Assembly (NCBI GenBank): GCA_963700865.1
Contig: CAVOZC010000007.1
Location: 62,001 to 126,000, forward strand
Reading direction: 5' to 3'
Source of the DNA: CAVOGJ01 sp963700865
GTDB taxonomy: Bacteria > Planctomycetota > Planctomycetia > Pirellulales > Pirellulaceae
DNA length: 64,000 bases
The position numbers were made by a program, and so were the translations under genes. Shown here in pieces: positions 8,887 to 18,885 of this stretch (position 1 is the stretch's first letter; every line of letters starts with the position of its first letter). The notes beneath the pieces were generated by a model. The model saw only the letters and a list, made by a program, of their open reading frames with translations. It was not told the DNA's origin and did no database searches.

Positions 8887-10484
8887 TCAGCCCAGCGGTG
8901 GTAATTCCCGTGCGGGATAGTCGCGCTGCGAGGAGAAGTGTGCTTCGAGTGCCCGCATCAGTGCCGTGACCACATCCTCTCGCCAGGCACCCGCCATGAT
9001 CTGGACGCCTACGGGCAGGCCGGCCGTCTCCTGTTCGCAGCGAGCTGCCAGCCGCACCACGCGGTCCGCGGTGAGCGTGCGGTCCGATTCCTCGCCCGCC
9101 TGGACACGGGTCACGGATACCACGCCGGTCGGCAGCCCGAGCAGATTCGGCAACATGGCGTAGCTGCAGGCGGCCAGCAGGTCCAACGCACGGCCGTGGG
9201 GCACGGCGGTCAGTCCATGCGGGGGGAGCAGCACGGCGTCCACGCCAGCACGTTGCATGCGCTGCTGAAATTCTCCGCGAAAGCGGTGCAGTGCCTCGGT
9301 CAATTGCCAGTAATCGTCACACGTGCGACGACGAGCCGCCTTGAGCAGGTGGGCTTCGATCTCCTGTTGTTTCCAAGCGGCGATGTCGGAGATCACCTGC
9401 CGCAGCGGGTAGGGGATCGCCGCCCGCCGGATCAGTTGCCGCATACGCGGATCGAGACGGCTTCCCTTGAGGGCCCGTCGGATCTCGGCAGCGCCGTCGG
9501 CGCGAGCAGGCTCACATAGAGCTCAATCACGTCTCGGCAGGCGGGCCATTCGATGTCGACCAGCGTCGCGCCTCGTTCGGCTGCCGCCGCCGCCGCCGCC
9601 GTGACCGCCCGGCGGATGGCCGGGGAGGGGGGGAAGTACTCGTCGGCGATCAGGCTCGCAATGCGTAATCCCGCGAGTGGCGGCTGAGGCGTCGCCGGGT
9701 TTTGCCGTGACGCACCACCCATGGCGGTTCCCGAGAGATCGGTCATCCATCGGTGGGCGCAGATAACGTCCTCCACGTGACGCGCCATCGGTCCGACCGA
9801 GAGGTCCAAGGCGTGGCCCAGTCCCAGGCAGAGGACACCCAACGTCGAGACGGCGGCCGGTGTCGGCATGAGGGCATGGATGCCGCAGAAGTGGGCGGGC
9901 ACGCGGATGCTGCCGCCCAGATCGGTGGCCACGCCCAAAGGACTCCCTCCTGCCGCGATCAATGCCGCCTCGCCGCCACTGCTGCCTCCGCAAGTCCGTG
10001 CGGTGTTCCATGGATTGTGGCTGCGACCCTGCACAGGATTATCTGTTTCGTAGGAAAACGCCAGTTGCGGCACACTGGTCTTGGCCAAGACGATCGCGCC
10101 GACCTGACGGAGTTTGCCGACCGCCGCGGCATCGACCGCCGCGGCCGCGACGACCTGCCCCGTCGTACCCCATTCCGTGGCCAGCCCGGCCACATCGATG
10201 GTTTGCTTGACAGAGATGGGTACCCCATGCAATGGGGGCAGTAGATCGTCGGCCCGCACCGCCTCGTCGGCGCGACGAGCCTCGTCGAGCGCCTGCTCAA
10301 ATCGACGCACCGCCACGGCGTTGATTTTGGGGTTGATCAGTTCAATCTGGCGGATGTGGGCCGACACCACCTCCTCGGAACTCGCGGCCCGATCGGCAAT
10401 CAAGCGAGCCAGCTCGCACGCGCCCATCGTCACCAATTCCGCGGCTGCCCGCTGGCCCTCGGGTTGTCCAAGCTTGGAATCCAT
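8887..10484 (-). CDS. Amidase (amidase signature family), one frame break
   Basis: Two overlapping leftward frames join into one ~530-residue amidase. The first (from 10484) has the catalytic Lys in ISVKQTID, the Ser-rich core GGSSGGEAALIAAGG and the cis-Ser/nucleophile segment DLGGSIRVPAHFCG. The second (to 8887) holds the C-terminal part (LPNLLGLPTGVVSVTRV, GLPVGVQIMAG). At about 9501 one base seems to be missing: with one G added the text reads through SLLAADGAAEIRRALKG. The enzyme hydrolyses an amide of unknown nature; it resembles fatty-acid-amide-hydrolase-like amidases more than GatA because no gatC/gatB is nearby. Confidence 0.85.
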
Positions 10485-10495
10485 TCGAGTTTCCG

Positions 10496-12331
10496 CTACG
10501 GGAGCGCCACGATTTCATCGGTCGCGTAGATCACCGAGGGACTGTTGCCATCATAGGTCGGGAGCACGTCGCGAGGGCGATCTACTTCGATTCCCAGCAC
10601 CATCAGCCGCGCACCTTCAGACAAATCGGTCAGACCATTTCGCTCGGGATGAAGTCGTGTCACGACGACGATGGGTGTGTGATTGTCGTCGAGCAGGGCG
10701 AGTTCATACTCAAAGTAGTCGCCAGCCGCACGCAGCGATTGGACTTCTCCCGCCAGCACGACGCCAGCCGTCCGATCCGGCATTTTGGCGCGTTGCCGAG
10801 GTGAAAGCCAGCCGACCGCCCAGCGAGCAAGTAAGAGTTGCTTATTCGGCTCTTTGACAATTTCGGTCATCATCGCTCGCGACTCGGCGAGTATCGACTC
10901 GGCGCCCTCGCGATCAACCAGCGTGGCTCGTTCGGCCATCTCGCACCAGGCGATATAGAAGGCCGCTGCCGCCCGTCGGGTCTCGGGCGAGTCGGTCAGA
11001 TACGCCTCATCAAACGCCTGATGGGTCTGGCGGGCCGTGGCGAACGTGGCGGCCAGGTCGTCCCGGGAATAGGTCGGACACCCTCGGGGGCCGTATCCCG
11101 CGAATTCTGACGATTCCTCGACGGCCGGCGGCTCGGCGGCCCCCAGCAGATCGCCGGCGTCGGCGTCGGAAGCGGCCAGGCGATCCGGCTCGAGCGAAAG
11201 ATCGTCCGACAGATCATCCGCCGCGCCGTCTGTCTGGGGCGGTGCCTCGGCCATCGACGGAGGTTCGACGCCGGTCGTGGGTTCCCGTTCCTCCGCCGGG
11301 GCGACCTCCTCTGGCAGGTCCGCTGCCACATCATCGTTCTCTGCCGCCGCCAGGGAGTTGTTCGGCGAGCCGTCGCCCGCAAGTCCCGCAGCAGGTTCCG
11401 TCAGGGCATCGGTCCCGTCGCTCTCGTCGACGGCTTCGTCTTCTTCATCATCGTAGAAGCTTTCCGGAGGCGGGATGTAACGGATGGGACCACGAGCCGT
11501 GGAAGGACGGAGTTTGGCCGGTGCCAGTCTGTCCAGTGGCGCGGGCATGACCGCGGCCAATCCTACCGGGTCGATGCCGATGGCCCACCAGAAGATGACT
11601 TGCAGAAGCAACAAACCAGCAAAGCAGACGGCGAGCAAACGCAGGACGGTCCCGATCAGCCCTCGGCGTCGGGGCGGAGCGGACGCCGCCGCATCTGCCA
11701 TCGCACTCGCTGCCGCGTCGATTGCCGCTTCCGCCTCATCCGCCGCCTCATCCAGCGACTCGATCACATCCATATCCGCCAACGGCTCGTCGACATTTGC
11801 TTCGAAATGAAACGTCCGCGGCGAATCGGCATCGACGTCCGCCAATTGCTTGTCCGCTGCGGTGTCGAGCGGTGCGTCGTCCTCTGGAAATTTGCCATCC
11901 AATTCAAAGGCGCTGGCCAGACCTTCTTCGATCAGCGTATCTTCGTGCTCCAAATCGGTTTCGTCCCCGGCAACGTCATCGGTCAACCAATCATCAGCGT
12001 CTGCTGCGTCGTCGGCCCGCGGAGCTTTGGCCGCGGGACTGCTGGGCAAAGGATCGTCCAGGTTCGCTACGAAATCGTCAGCATCAAGCTCGTCAAAATC
12101 AAGTTCCAAATCGCTCTCGTCGACAAGATCGAGGTCGAGGTCGTCTGTCCCGAATTCCGGATCCTCCTGACCTGTGGTAGCGACGTCGTCGCTGAGGTTT
12201 TGGGCGACGAGTTCGTGCAGCGCCGTCTCTTGTCCGCACGAGTCGCAGACAACGAGAGCATCCGGTTCGGCGTCGGCCGAGATCGCAAGGGAGGCGTGGC
12301 AGGAGGGGCACTTCGGATGCAGGTTACTCAT
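10496..12331 (-). CDS. Acidic membrane protein with N-terminal zinc ribbon
   Basis: The ATG at 12331 is chosen over an upstream TTG at 12352 because GGAG lies at a suitable distance. The ~611-residue product starts with a zinc ribbon (CPSC ... CDSCGQE), continues with a ~190-residue Asp/Glu/Ala-rich linker, has one clear membrane segment (about residues 240-260: LLAVCFAGLLLLQVIFWW), another acidic linker, and ends in a ~200-residue globular domain (from GCPTYSRDDLAATFATAR). Comparable proteins are common in planctomycetes without known function. It lies 11 bases upstream (in transcription order) of the amidase, so both may be in one transcript. Confidence 0.75.
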   Translation of the reverse strand: MSNLHPKCPSCHASLAISADAEPDALVVCDSCGQETALHELVAQNLSDDVATTGQEDPEFGTDDLDLDLVDESDLELDFDELDADDFVANLDDPLPSSPAAKAPRADDAADADDWLTDDVAGDETDLEHEDTLIEEGLASAFELDGKFPEDDAPLDTAADKQLADVDADSPRTFHFEANVDEPLADMDVIESLDEAADEAEAAIDAAASAMADAAASAPPRRRGLIGTVLRLLAVCFAGLLLLQVIFWWAIGIDPVGLAAVMPAPLDRLAPAKLRPSTARGPIRYIPPPESFYDDEEDEAVDESDGTDALTEPAAGLAGDGSPNNSLAAAENDDVAADLPEEVAPAEEREPTTGVEPPSMAEAPPQTDGAADDLSDDLSLEPDRLAASDADAGDLLGAAEPPAVEESSEFAGYGPRGCPTYSRDDLAATFATARQTHQAFDEAYLTDSPETRRAAAAFYIAWCEMAERATLVDREGAESILAESRAMMTEIVKEPNKQLLLARWAVGWLSPRQRAKMPDRTAGVVLAGEVQSLRAAGDYFEYELALLDDNHTPIVVVTRLHPERNGLTDLSEGARLMVLGIEVDRPRDVLPTYDGNSPSVIYATDEIVALP

Positions 12332-12454
12332 GGGTCTGGTGACTCCGGACAAGTCGCTGGTTCGCCGCGGCGGAAGTAGTCAAGTTTAATCCACCGTTGG
12401 CGTCCAGTCACCACGTTCGTCCGCATCATTCCGGACAGAAACAGGCGTCGATGG

Positions 12455-13978
12455 TCACCCTGCCTGGGAGAGTCCATATAGCGGTGAGAGCTTGCCCCGC
12501 AGGTAATCGATGAGAGGTTGGCTGCTGAGCGGCTGGCCGCAGATCGACGCGACCAGCTCGGCGGCCGGCCGGCACCGCCCCTGGGCGTGGATGTGTGTCC
12601 GCAGCCAGTGCAGGAGCCCGCGGAAGTCACCCCGGGCGAAGTCCTGGTCCAAGGAGCCGATATCCTGTTCGGCTTGCGCGAACAGCTGGGCAGCGAATAG
12701 GTTGCCGAGCGTGTAGGTCGCAAAATAGCCAAACAGTGCGGCGCTCCAGTGGATATCTTGCAGAACGCCCGACGCGTCACTGGGCGGCTCGATGCCGAGG
12801 TAGTGACGATACCGCTCATTCCACGCCTGTGGCAGATCGCCGATACCCAGAGAATCGTCAATCAGTTGCTGCTCCAGTTCGAAGCGAATGATAATGTGCA
12901 GATTATATGTAGCCTCGTCCGCTTCGACACGAATGAAAGACGGTCGCACATCGTTCACGGCCCAATAAAAATCATCGAGCGACACGCCAGCCAGCGCTGC
13001 CGGAAATTGTTGTTTGGTGAGCGGAAAAAAATGCATCCAAAATGGGCGGCTGCGACCCACAAAGTTTTCCCACAAGCGAGATTGTGATTCGTGGATGCCC
13101 AGCGAGGCGGTTTCGCCCGGGGGTAGACCATGGAATTCCTTGCGCAACCCCTGCTCGTAAATCCCATGTCCGGCCTCGTGCAACGTGCCAAAGAAGGCAC
13201 TCGGAAAGTACTTGGCGAGGTAACGCGTCGTCAGGCGACAGTCGTGGGGGCCCAACGTCGTGCAGAAAGGATGATCTGTCTCATCCAAACGTCCCGCGTC
13301 GTAATCAAATCCAATCTGCCGCGACGCCAGCAAGGCGAATTCGCGCTGGTCATTGACCGGATACTCACGCTGCAGTAGCTCTCGGGGGGCCTGCCGCCCG
13401 CTGTCGACAAGCTGCTGCACGAACGGTCCCAGTCGCTCTCCCAGGTCGCGAAGGACGCGACCCACCTGGCTGGTCAATGCCTGCGGCTCGTAGTCGTCCA
13501 GCAGCGCATCGTAGCGACATTCGGAGTAGCCGATCGCGTCCGCTTTTTCGCGGCAGAGTCGTACGATTTCATCCAGTTGGGGCGCGAACAGGGAAAAATC
13601 GTCGGCCCCCCGCGCCTCGACCCACACCTGCTGCCCGAGGACCGAAGCCTTTGTCAGCGCCTGCACGAGTTTCCGAGGTAACTTGCACTGCTTTTCGTAA
13701 TCTCTGGCGATTTCCCGCACGGTGGCCGCGGTATCGCTCCTTGGATCATCCAGCTTGTCCCAGCCTTCCAGGTCCTGCAGCCATTCACCAATCCGCGGAT
13801 CCGTTTTCCGCTGATGAAGCAGCCCCGCCACGAGGCTCATCTGATCGGCTCGATGCGGACCGGCGAGCTTCGGCATCCCTGTCCGTTCGTCCCATCCCAG
13901 CAAGGCGTCGACGCCGGTCAGTAAGGCAGTCTCCCGGAAGTGTGCGCGGAGATGGTCGAAAGCAGCAGCTTGGTTCAT
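12455..13978 (-). CDS. Carboxypeptidase M32 (Taq family)
   Basis: A 507-residue cytoplasmic metallocarboxypeptidase. The metal site HEAGH is within FGTLHEAGHGIYEQGL and the third ligand region is HESQSRLWEN, both typical of M32 (thermostable carboxypeptidase 1) enzymes that remove C-terminal residues from peptides. The DGVGVLDALLGWDERTGMP-like N-terminal motif (here GVDALLGWDERTGMP) and total length also match. It follows the GNAT-like gene by 66 bases on the same strand. Confidence 0.93.
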   Translation of the reverse strand: MNQAAAFDHLRAHFRETALLTGVDALLGWDERTGMPKLAGPHRADQMSLVAGLLHQRKTDPRIGEWLQDLEGWDKLDDPRSDTAATVREIARDYEKQCKLPRKLVQALTKASVLGQQVWVEARGADDFSLFAPQLDEIVRLCREKADAIGYSECRYDALLDDYEPQALTSQVGRVLRDLGERLGPFVQQLVDSGRQAPRELLQREYPVNDQREFALLASRQIGFDYDAGRLDETDHPFCTTLGPHDCRLTTRYLAKYFPSAFFGTLHEAGHGIYEQGLRKEFHGLPPGETASLGIHESQSRLWENFVGRSRPFWMHFFPLTKQQFPAALAGVSLDDFYWAVNDVRPSFIRVEADEATYNLHIIIRFELEQQLIDDSLGIGDLPQAWNERYRHYLGIEPPSDASGVLQDIHWSAALFGYFATYTLGNLFAAQLFAQAEQDIGSLDQDFARGDFRGLLHWLRTHIHAQGRCRPAAELVASICGQPLSSQPLIDYLRGKLSPLYGLSQAG

Positions 13979-14044
13979 GATAGGTCGATTCCACCGGTGC
14001 GCTTGCGAACCGTCGCTGGCCCTCGCCGGGCGGCCGCCCGCGTC

Positions 14045-15235
14045 TCACAAAAGGGGCTTACTGTAAATGCGATACGTCTTGTAGCGGCGCCCTCCTACTC
14101 GCTCGATCGACCGATTGATCAGCCCGTTATCTTCCAAGGTCCAACTCAATTCCGCACCCGTGTAACCGAGGACATCTTTCCCGTAATCAAAGGTCCGTTG
14201 GATCAGCATTTCAGCGACGCCGCGGCGGCGATAACGAGGGACGACGCCCAAGGCGGCCAGTCGCGCGGTCTTCACTTTTCTTAGTCGCCAGAGAAGTCGG
14301 GTCAAACCCACCGGCAGGCCAAAATAGGTCAGCCGTCCACCCAGGGGCGCGATCGCTTCGTTGAGGTTCGGAATCGTAATGGCAAGGCCCACGGGTTGGT
14401 CGTTCACTTCCGCCAGCAAAACCATTTCGGGGACTGCCATCCTCTTCAGACCATGTGCGAGATCACGAAATTCCGCGTTTGTCATCTTGACGAATCCCCA
14501 ATTGTCCTGCCACGCCTCATTGTACACTGTGCGAAAGCGTTCAATCTCAACATCGGGGTTTTTCACATCGATCGGTCGAATGACCACGTGGAAACGGGCT
14601 GCCAACCGATCGACCCGTTCGCGCCAGGTCTGGTCGATGGAGTTCGCCCGGGTGAACCACCAGGCATACAGGTCCTTGACCTTTTTAAGTCCCCAGTTTT
14701 GCAGCAGTTCGGCGTAGTAGGGGGGGTGATGGTTCATCAGGACGCTCGGGGGCGTCTCGAATCCCTCCACCAGCAGTCCGGTTGCGTAATTGGTGGAATA
14801 ATCGATGGGCCCGATCAACTCAGTCCTTCCACGAGCCAACAGCCAGTGTGACGCGGCGTCGAGCAACTGATCGGCGATCTTCTGGTCGGGAAGGGAGTGA
14901 AACATGCCGAAGCAGCCGACATTGGACGCGTGTTGCTCATTGTAGCGCGGATCATCGGATACCAGGATGCGCCCCACGACGCGACCCGCTTTCCGCGCGA
15001 GAAATGCCGCCGCCTCGCCGTGCAAGCGAAACGGATGACGTGCGGACAGAAACCGTTTGACCTCCAGATCCAATGGGTCGATCCAGCAGGCGTCGTGGCG
15101 AAACATTCGTTTGGGTAACTTCACGAATTCGGAATAATCCGAACGGGACACGATCGGATCAATCCGAATCGGATCGACCGCATCCAGGGACGTAGATTCG
15201 CCGCGCGAGGCAGCCGTCGAAATGCAGACGCTCAC
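14045..15235 (-). CDS. GNAT-fold acyltransferase-like protein
   Basis: The 396-residue product starts at a GTG with GGGGGATC close upstream. The C-terminal half has a GNAT-like pattern (VLLAEVNDQPVGLAITIPN, then AALGVVPRYRRRGVAEMLI, the acetyl-CoA pyrophosphate loop), ending with ELSWTLEDNGLINRSIERVGG. The N-terminal half (HPFRLHGEAAAFLARKAGRVVGRI) resembles a second, degenerate GNAT copy. The family is widespread in bacteria as an uncharacterised N-acetyltransferase; the substrate is unknown. Confidence 0.75.
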   Translation of the reverse strand: MSVCISTAASRGESTSLDAVDPIRIDPIVSRSDYSEFVKLPKRMFRHDACWIDPLDLEVKRFLSARHPFRLHGEAAAFLARKAGRVVGRILVSDDPRYNEQHASNVGCFGMFHSLPDQKIADQLLDAASHWLLARGRTELIGPIDYSTNYATGLLVEGFETPPSVLMNHHPPYYAELLQNWGLKKVKDLYAWWFTRANSIDQTWRERVDRLAARFHVVIRPIDVKNPDVEIERFRTVYNEAWQDNWGFVKMTNAEFRDLAHGLKRMAVPEMVLLAEVNDQPVGLAITIPNLNEAIAPLGGRLTYFGLPVGLTRLLWRLRKVKTARLAALGVVPRYRRRGVAEMLIQRTFDYGKDVLGYTGAELSWTLEDNGLINRSIERVGGRRYKTYRIYSKPLL

Positions 15236-15559
15236 ACGAGATCCCCCGGGATAAAAAAGAGAGCGGTTCGTTGATTCTCCAGCAGCAAGTCTATTCCGTA
15301 GCTTGCTCTCCTGTCCCAGTATTTATGAGGATTTGCCGCAAATGCAAGCTCAAAGGATTGCCCGACAATCATAATCCTCAGTCTTTGCGGGCCCCCTCTG
15401 GGCGAAACCTGTCGGACGATTGTCGGGGTGCAGGGCCTCGCCTGCGGTAATTCCGTTTTCGCCGGCGGCAATGATTGACACGGCAGGTGTCGTTGATAGG
15501 TTGATGCTGCTGACTTTCGCCACATATCGCGCTACCGGTAATGCAGGGTACGCTGAATC
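15236..15559. other. Intergenic region between divergent genes, no gene seen
   Basis: This 324-base gap contains only short frames without family similarity. It must hold the promoters of the GNAT-like gene (left) and the BshB1-like gene (right), but no clear -35/-10 pair was found. Confidence 0.4.
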
Positions 15560-16249
15560 ATGCTCGACGCACTCGTCATCGCGCCCCACCCGGACGATGC
15601 GGAATTGGGGATGGGCGGCACGATCTGCAAGTTACTCGGGGAGGGTCGACGGGTCGGCATCCTCGATCTGACGGATGGCGAGCCGACGCCGCATGGCAGC
15701 CCCGAAATTCGCGCGGGCGAAACGGCTTGCGCGACCGAGATGTTGGGCGTTCCCTGGCGAGAGAACCTCGGCCTGCCCAACCGCAAACTGGAGGCCACGC
15801 TCACAGCCCGCGCCGCGCTGGCCAATGTGATCCGTCGTACGAAACCTCGCTGGCTGTTCGCCCCCTTTTGGACCGATGCCCATCCCGATCATGTCGTCGC
15901 CACGCGGTTAGTCGAGGATGCCAGGTTCTGGGCGAAGTTGACCAAGTCGGAGCTGGAGGGGGAACCTCACCACCCGGAACGGATCTTTCATTACTACAGC
16001 ATTCATCTCAAGCTGGCGATTCAGCCAGCATTCGTGCTCGACATCACCCAAGAATGGCCCCGTAAGAGGTTGGCGCTCGAGTGCTTTCACAGCCAATTGA
16101 TTCAAGGGCGAGAAACCGAGTCCCCGTCACTGATGACCCGCATTCATGACTGGACCGCCTATTGGGGCCAGATGATTGGGGTCGGTTACGGAGAACCATT
16201 CGCCTGTCGTGAACCGATCGGGCTGACTTCGCTGCACTCGTTGAAGTAG
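15560..16249 (+). CDS. bshB1: Bacillithiol biosynthesis deacetylase BshB1-like (LmbE/PIG-L family)
   Basis: The 229-residue product has the LmbE metal-binding signature APHPDDAELGMGG at residues 8-20 and the second motif PFWTDAHPDHVVA, with FHSQLIQGRE and a C-terminal YGEPF motif typical of BshB1. BshB1 removes the acetyl group from GlcNAc-malate in bacillithiol synthesis. Other bacillithiol genes (bshA, bshC) are not in the window, so a different GlcNAc-type substrate is still possible. Confidence 0.85.
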   Translation: MLDALVIAPHPDDAELGMGGTICKLLGEGRRVGILDLTDGEPTPHGSPEIRAGETACATEMLGVPWRENLGLPNRKLEATLTARAALANVIRRTKPRWLFAPFWTDAHPDHVVATRLVEDARFWAKLTKSELEGEPHHPERIFHYYSIHLKLAIQPAFVLDITQEWPRKRLALECFHSQLIQGRETESPSLMTRIHDWTAYWGQMIGVGYGEPFACREPIGLTSLHSLK

Positions 16250-16573
16250 GCTTGGCCAAGTCGCTGGGGCGAAAGCGCGTCGCGGTCGCGCTGCTTGCCG
16301 GTCCTTACATCCGTCACGACGTTCCGGGTCGGTACTTTCAACGCAAGCAAGCCAAGGGTCGCAAGCGTCCGAAACGGCCTGTTATGCGTTTTAGCGGGAC
16401 TGCTCGGTGAATAATTTTCTGGCACCCGACGGATATTGAAACGTAAGTGTGGAGTCTCTCGTTTGCCTGCCGATATGAGGGCCTAGGGCAGACCGCTAAC
16501 GGCGAAAGTTGCCCTTGCCAGCCATCAGTGCTGTCAATTCACGGGCGAATTTAGCAGACGGAGACCCCCCAAC
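16250..16573. other. Intergenic region, no gene seen
   Basis: This 324-base gap holds no recognised gene or RNA. Near its end (16468-16488) is a motif TGCCGATATGA...GCCTAGGG that resembles a segment upstream of rpsA (3749-3770) and may be a promoter element of the following gene. Confidence 0.35.
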
Positions 16574-16807
16574 GTGACGCAAGACATCAACGTGCTGGCA
16601 CTTGTTAAGGGTGAAGAGCGCTACATTTTCCTCTATGACGATTCGCGGCGAGCCGAAACGCTGCGAACGCTTGGCCGCTACGCGTCGAACCCCGATTTGA
16701 GTTTTTCGTGGTATGATGCGGCAGTACTCAGCCAGAAGGTTCGCCAGAATGCCAAGGCGGCCGAGGCTGAGATGACCAACCGACGGTTCAGCCTGCCGCT
16801 CCAATAG
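16574..16807 (+). CDS. Small conserved protein of unknown function
   Basis: A 77-residue cytoplasmic protein with a GTG start at 16574. The sequence is of normal composition (VLALVKGEERYIFLYDD, then TLGRYASNPDLSFSWYDAAVL), has no membrane segment and appears to be a planctomycete small protein, recalled from similar genomes rather than proven here. It lies 61 bases before xerC and could be cotranscribed with it. Confidence 0.7.
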   Translation: MTQDINVLALVKGEERYIFLYDDSRRAETLRTLGRYASNPDLSFSWYDAAVLSQKVRQNAKAAEAEMTNRRFSLPLQ

Positions 16808-16868
16808 CCAGGCTCGTCGCGCGAGCATCGCTGGCTACCCCCGTTAACCCCGCCAACCCCATTCCGCC

Positions 16869-17849
16869 ATGAAGTCGGCCACGGCCCGTTTCCTCCGCTT
16901 TCTGGCTGTCGAGCGCAATACGTCGTCCTTGACCGTCAAGAGCTACCGCGAGGATCTGGAAGCGTTGCTCGAATTTCTCGTGGACGAGCGCGGTGACCTG
17001 CCGCAGCCTCACGAGATCACGACGCTCGATCTCCGTGGATATGTGTCGGCGGTGACCGAAGCTGCCTACGCCAAATCCACGATTGCCCGCCGGCTCGCTT
17101 CGTTGCGAAGTTTTTTTCGCTATTGCCAACGAGAAGGGCTGGTCGAGTCGAATCCGGCCAAGCCTCTGCGGAACCCTCGTCGCGCACGGAAGCTGCCCCA
17201 TTTTTTATCGAGCGACGAACTCGATCGGCTGCTCCAGGCCCCTCCGTCAGACGAGCCTTTGGGACTGCGTGATCGCGCGATCCTCGAAACCGTATACTCC
17301 GCCGGACTGCGGGTTAGCGAGCTGGTCGGAATCAATGATGGCGATCTTGATCTGGAAGAGGGCATCGTCCGCATTCGGGGGAAAGGGCGTCGTGAACGCT
17401 TGGGGCCGATTGGTTCCCATGCCTCGGTGGCGCTTGAACGCTGGCTTCGTAAGCGGACGCTGGCGCACGACGTGCCCCAGGGGCTGGATGCGCCCACCTT
17501 CACCAACAAATTCGGTCGCCGCATCACTACCCGCAGCGTGGCACGGATGTTGGAAAAGTATCTGAAAATCACGGGACTCGACCTGCGTTCGTCCCCCCAT
17601 ACGCTGCGCCACAGCTTCGCCACGCATTTGCTGGATCACGGCGCTGATATTCGCAGCGTTCAGGAGCTGCTGGGCCACAAGAGTCTGGCGACCACGCAGA
17701 TCTACACCCATGTCAGCACGGCCGGGTTACGTCAAGTCTACGAGCGGGCGCACCCGCGAGCGCAGTCGAAACGGGCGGCCCCCAAGTCCAAGTCGGGCAA
17801 GATGGCTCGGGCCAAGTCCCCGCGGACGGTCCGGGCAAAGTCAAAATAA
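16869..17849 (+). CDS. xerC: Tyrosine recombinase XerC
   Basis: A 326-residue site-specific recombinase that would resolve chromosome dimers with a partner XerD. It has an N-terminal SAM-like core-binding domain (residues ~1-85) and a catalytic domain with the Arg in YSAGLRVSELVG, Lys in RGKGRRER, HTLRHSFATHLL (HxxR), LLGHKSLATTQIYTHVS (His and the nucleophile Tyr). The last ~30 residues are Lys/Arg/Ser-rich and unusual for XerC. The complete active site argues for function, and the lack of nearby phage genes for a housekeeping role. Confidence 0.92.
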   Translation: MKSATARFLRFLAVERNTSSLTVKSYREDLEALLEFLVDERGDLPQPHEITTLDLRGYVSAVTEAAYAKSTIARRLASLRSFFRYCQREGLVESNPAKPLRNPRRARKLPHFLSSDELDRLLQAPPSDEPLGLRDRAILETVYSAGLRVSELVGINDGDLDLEEGIVRIRGKGRRERLGPIGSHASVALERWLRKRTLAHDVPQGLDAPTFTNKFGRRITTRSVARMLEKYLKITGLDLRSSPHTLRHSFATHLLDHGADIRSVQELLGHKSLATTQIYTHVSTAGLRQVYERAHPRAQSKRAAPKSKSGKMARAKSPRTVRAKSK

Positions 17850-17946
17850 TCGGCGGCGACGCAAACGCGGCAAGCGATCCGCCCTGCGATGAGCGGCGGA
17901 ACCTGCGGTTGCCGATTTGAACCAGGGCCAAGTTCGAGTCTTCAGT

Positions 17947-18738
17947 TCAATCGCCGATCGCCAGTTGCTGAAAGCGGACATGCTTCCGCAAGCGTTTCCC
18001 GAGTTCCACGGCTACCGGCCCAAGCCTCGTGGAGGGAGGGCCCAGGTAATAAAAAATCATCGTCCGCTCGTCGAACAGCAGTTCGGCGTCGACCACTTGC
18101 GCGTCGAGCCCGTTTTCTGCAAGCAGCGCTGCGGCATCCCCCAGAGACGCCAGGGCTTCCTGACGTTGGGCTCGGCCGCGAGCTTCATCCTCCGCCGTGG
18201 CGAGCCGCACGAGTTCTCCTGTGGGCCGCGCGTGTCGCTCGTTCTCCCGCGGCGTTTTTAGGATCTCACCCAACTCGCTGCCGCGCGTCGTTTGCACCAC
18301 CACCCGCTCGTGCCGCTGGCCGTCGGCGAAGTGAATCGTTCCGAATATGCCGACCTGGGCGGCTGAGCCGTAACGGATGAGATAGCGATGAATGCCGTCG
18401 ACCGGAGGCGGCGCGGCCCCAGCGGACATCCCGATCTCGACGCGGCCGTCGCGGATGCGAACGGGAAAGGTCCGAATGGCCGATACGCCGCCGGTCAGTG
18501 GCTGGCCGGTTGAGAGATCGAATTGCATGCCATGCCACGGACAAGTGAGGCACAGGCCGTGCCATTCGCCGGCCGCCAGGGGACCACCGCGATGGGTGCA
18601 GTGATTGTCGATGGCATACCAGTGATCGTCAGCGGTGCGAAAGATGGCGATCCGCTCACCGAAACATTCCAGCAGCTTTCGCCCAGGTTGGGAGAATTCG
18701 GCCACCTCCCCGAGTGCCATCCATCGAGACGAATTCAT
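17947..18738 (-). CDS. Rieske [2Fe-2S] ferredoxin fused to a PSP1 domain
   Basis: The 263-residue product starts with a soluble Rieske domain (residues ~5-105) with both cluster-binding boxes, CTHRGG (C-x-H) and CPWHG (C-x2-H), 16 residues apart. After a short linker comes a PSP1 domain: TTRGSELGEIL, LVRLATAEDE, then VDAELLFDERTMIFYYLG. PSP1 is the domain of Bacillus YaaT/RicT, which forms an iron-sulfur-containing complex affecting RNA processing. The fusion suggests a redox-responsive PSP1 protein. AGGAAG lies just before the ATG. It converges on xerC. Confidence 0.85.
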   Translation of the reverse strand: MNSSRWMALGEVAEFSQPGRKLLECFGERIAIFRTADDHWYAIDNHCTHRGGPLAAGEWHGLCLTCPWHGMQFDLSTGQPLTGGVSAIRTFPVRIRDGRVEIGMSAGAAPPPVDGIHRYLIRYGSAAQVGIFGTIHFADGQRHERVVVQTTRGSELGEILKTPRENERHARPTGELVRLATAEDEARGRAQRQEALASLGDAAALLAENGLDAQVVDAELLFDERTMIFYYLGPPSTRLGPVAVELGKRLRKHVRFQQLAIGD

Positions 18739-18885
18739 TTTGACTTCCTGCGAGCTGCCTGCGACCTGTTCGGATTGTCCGCGACCGGTTAGAATTAAGG
18801 GTCATGGGCGGATGAAAATGCGGCACATCGTGTGGGTGTCCCTGGCCATGAGTTGCTTGAAACAACGAGGAGTCTTACATCGTCC

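Noticed and set aside
8798..8904. 34-codon frame between apt and the amidase
   Set aside because: Too short, no ribosome site and overlaps the amidase end.
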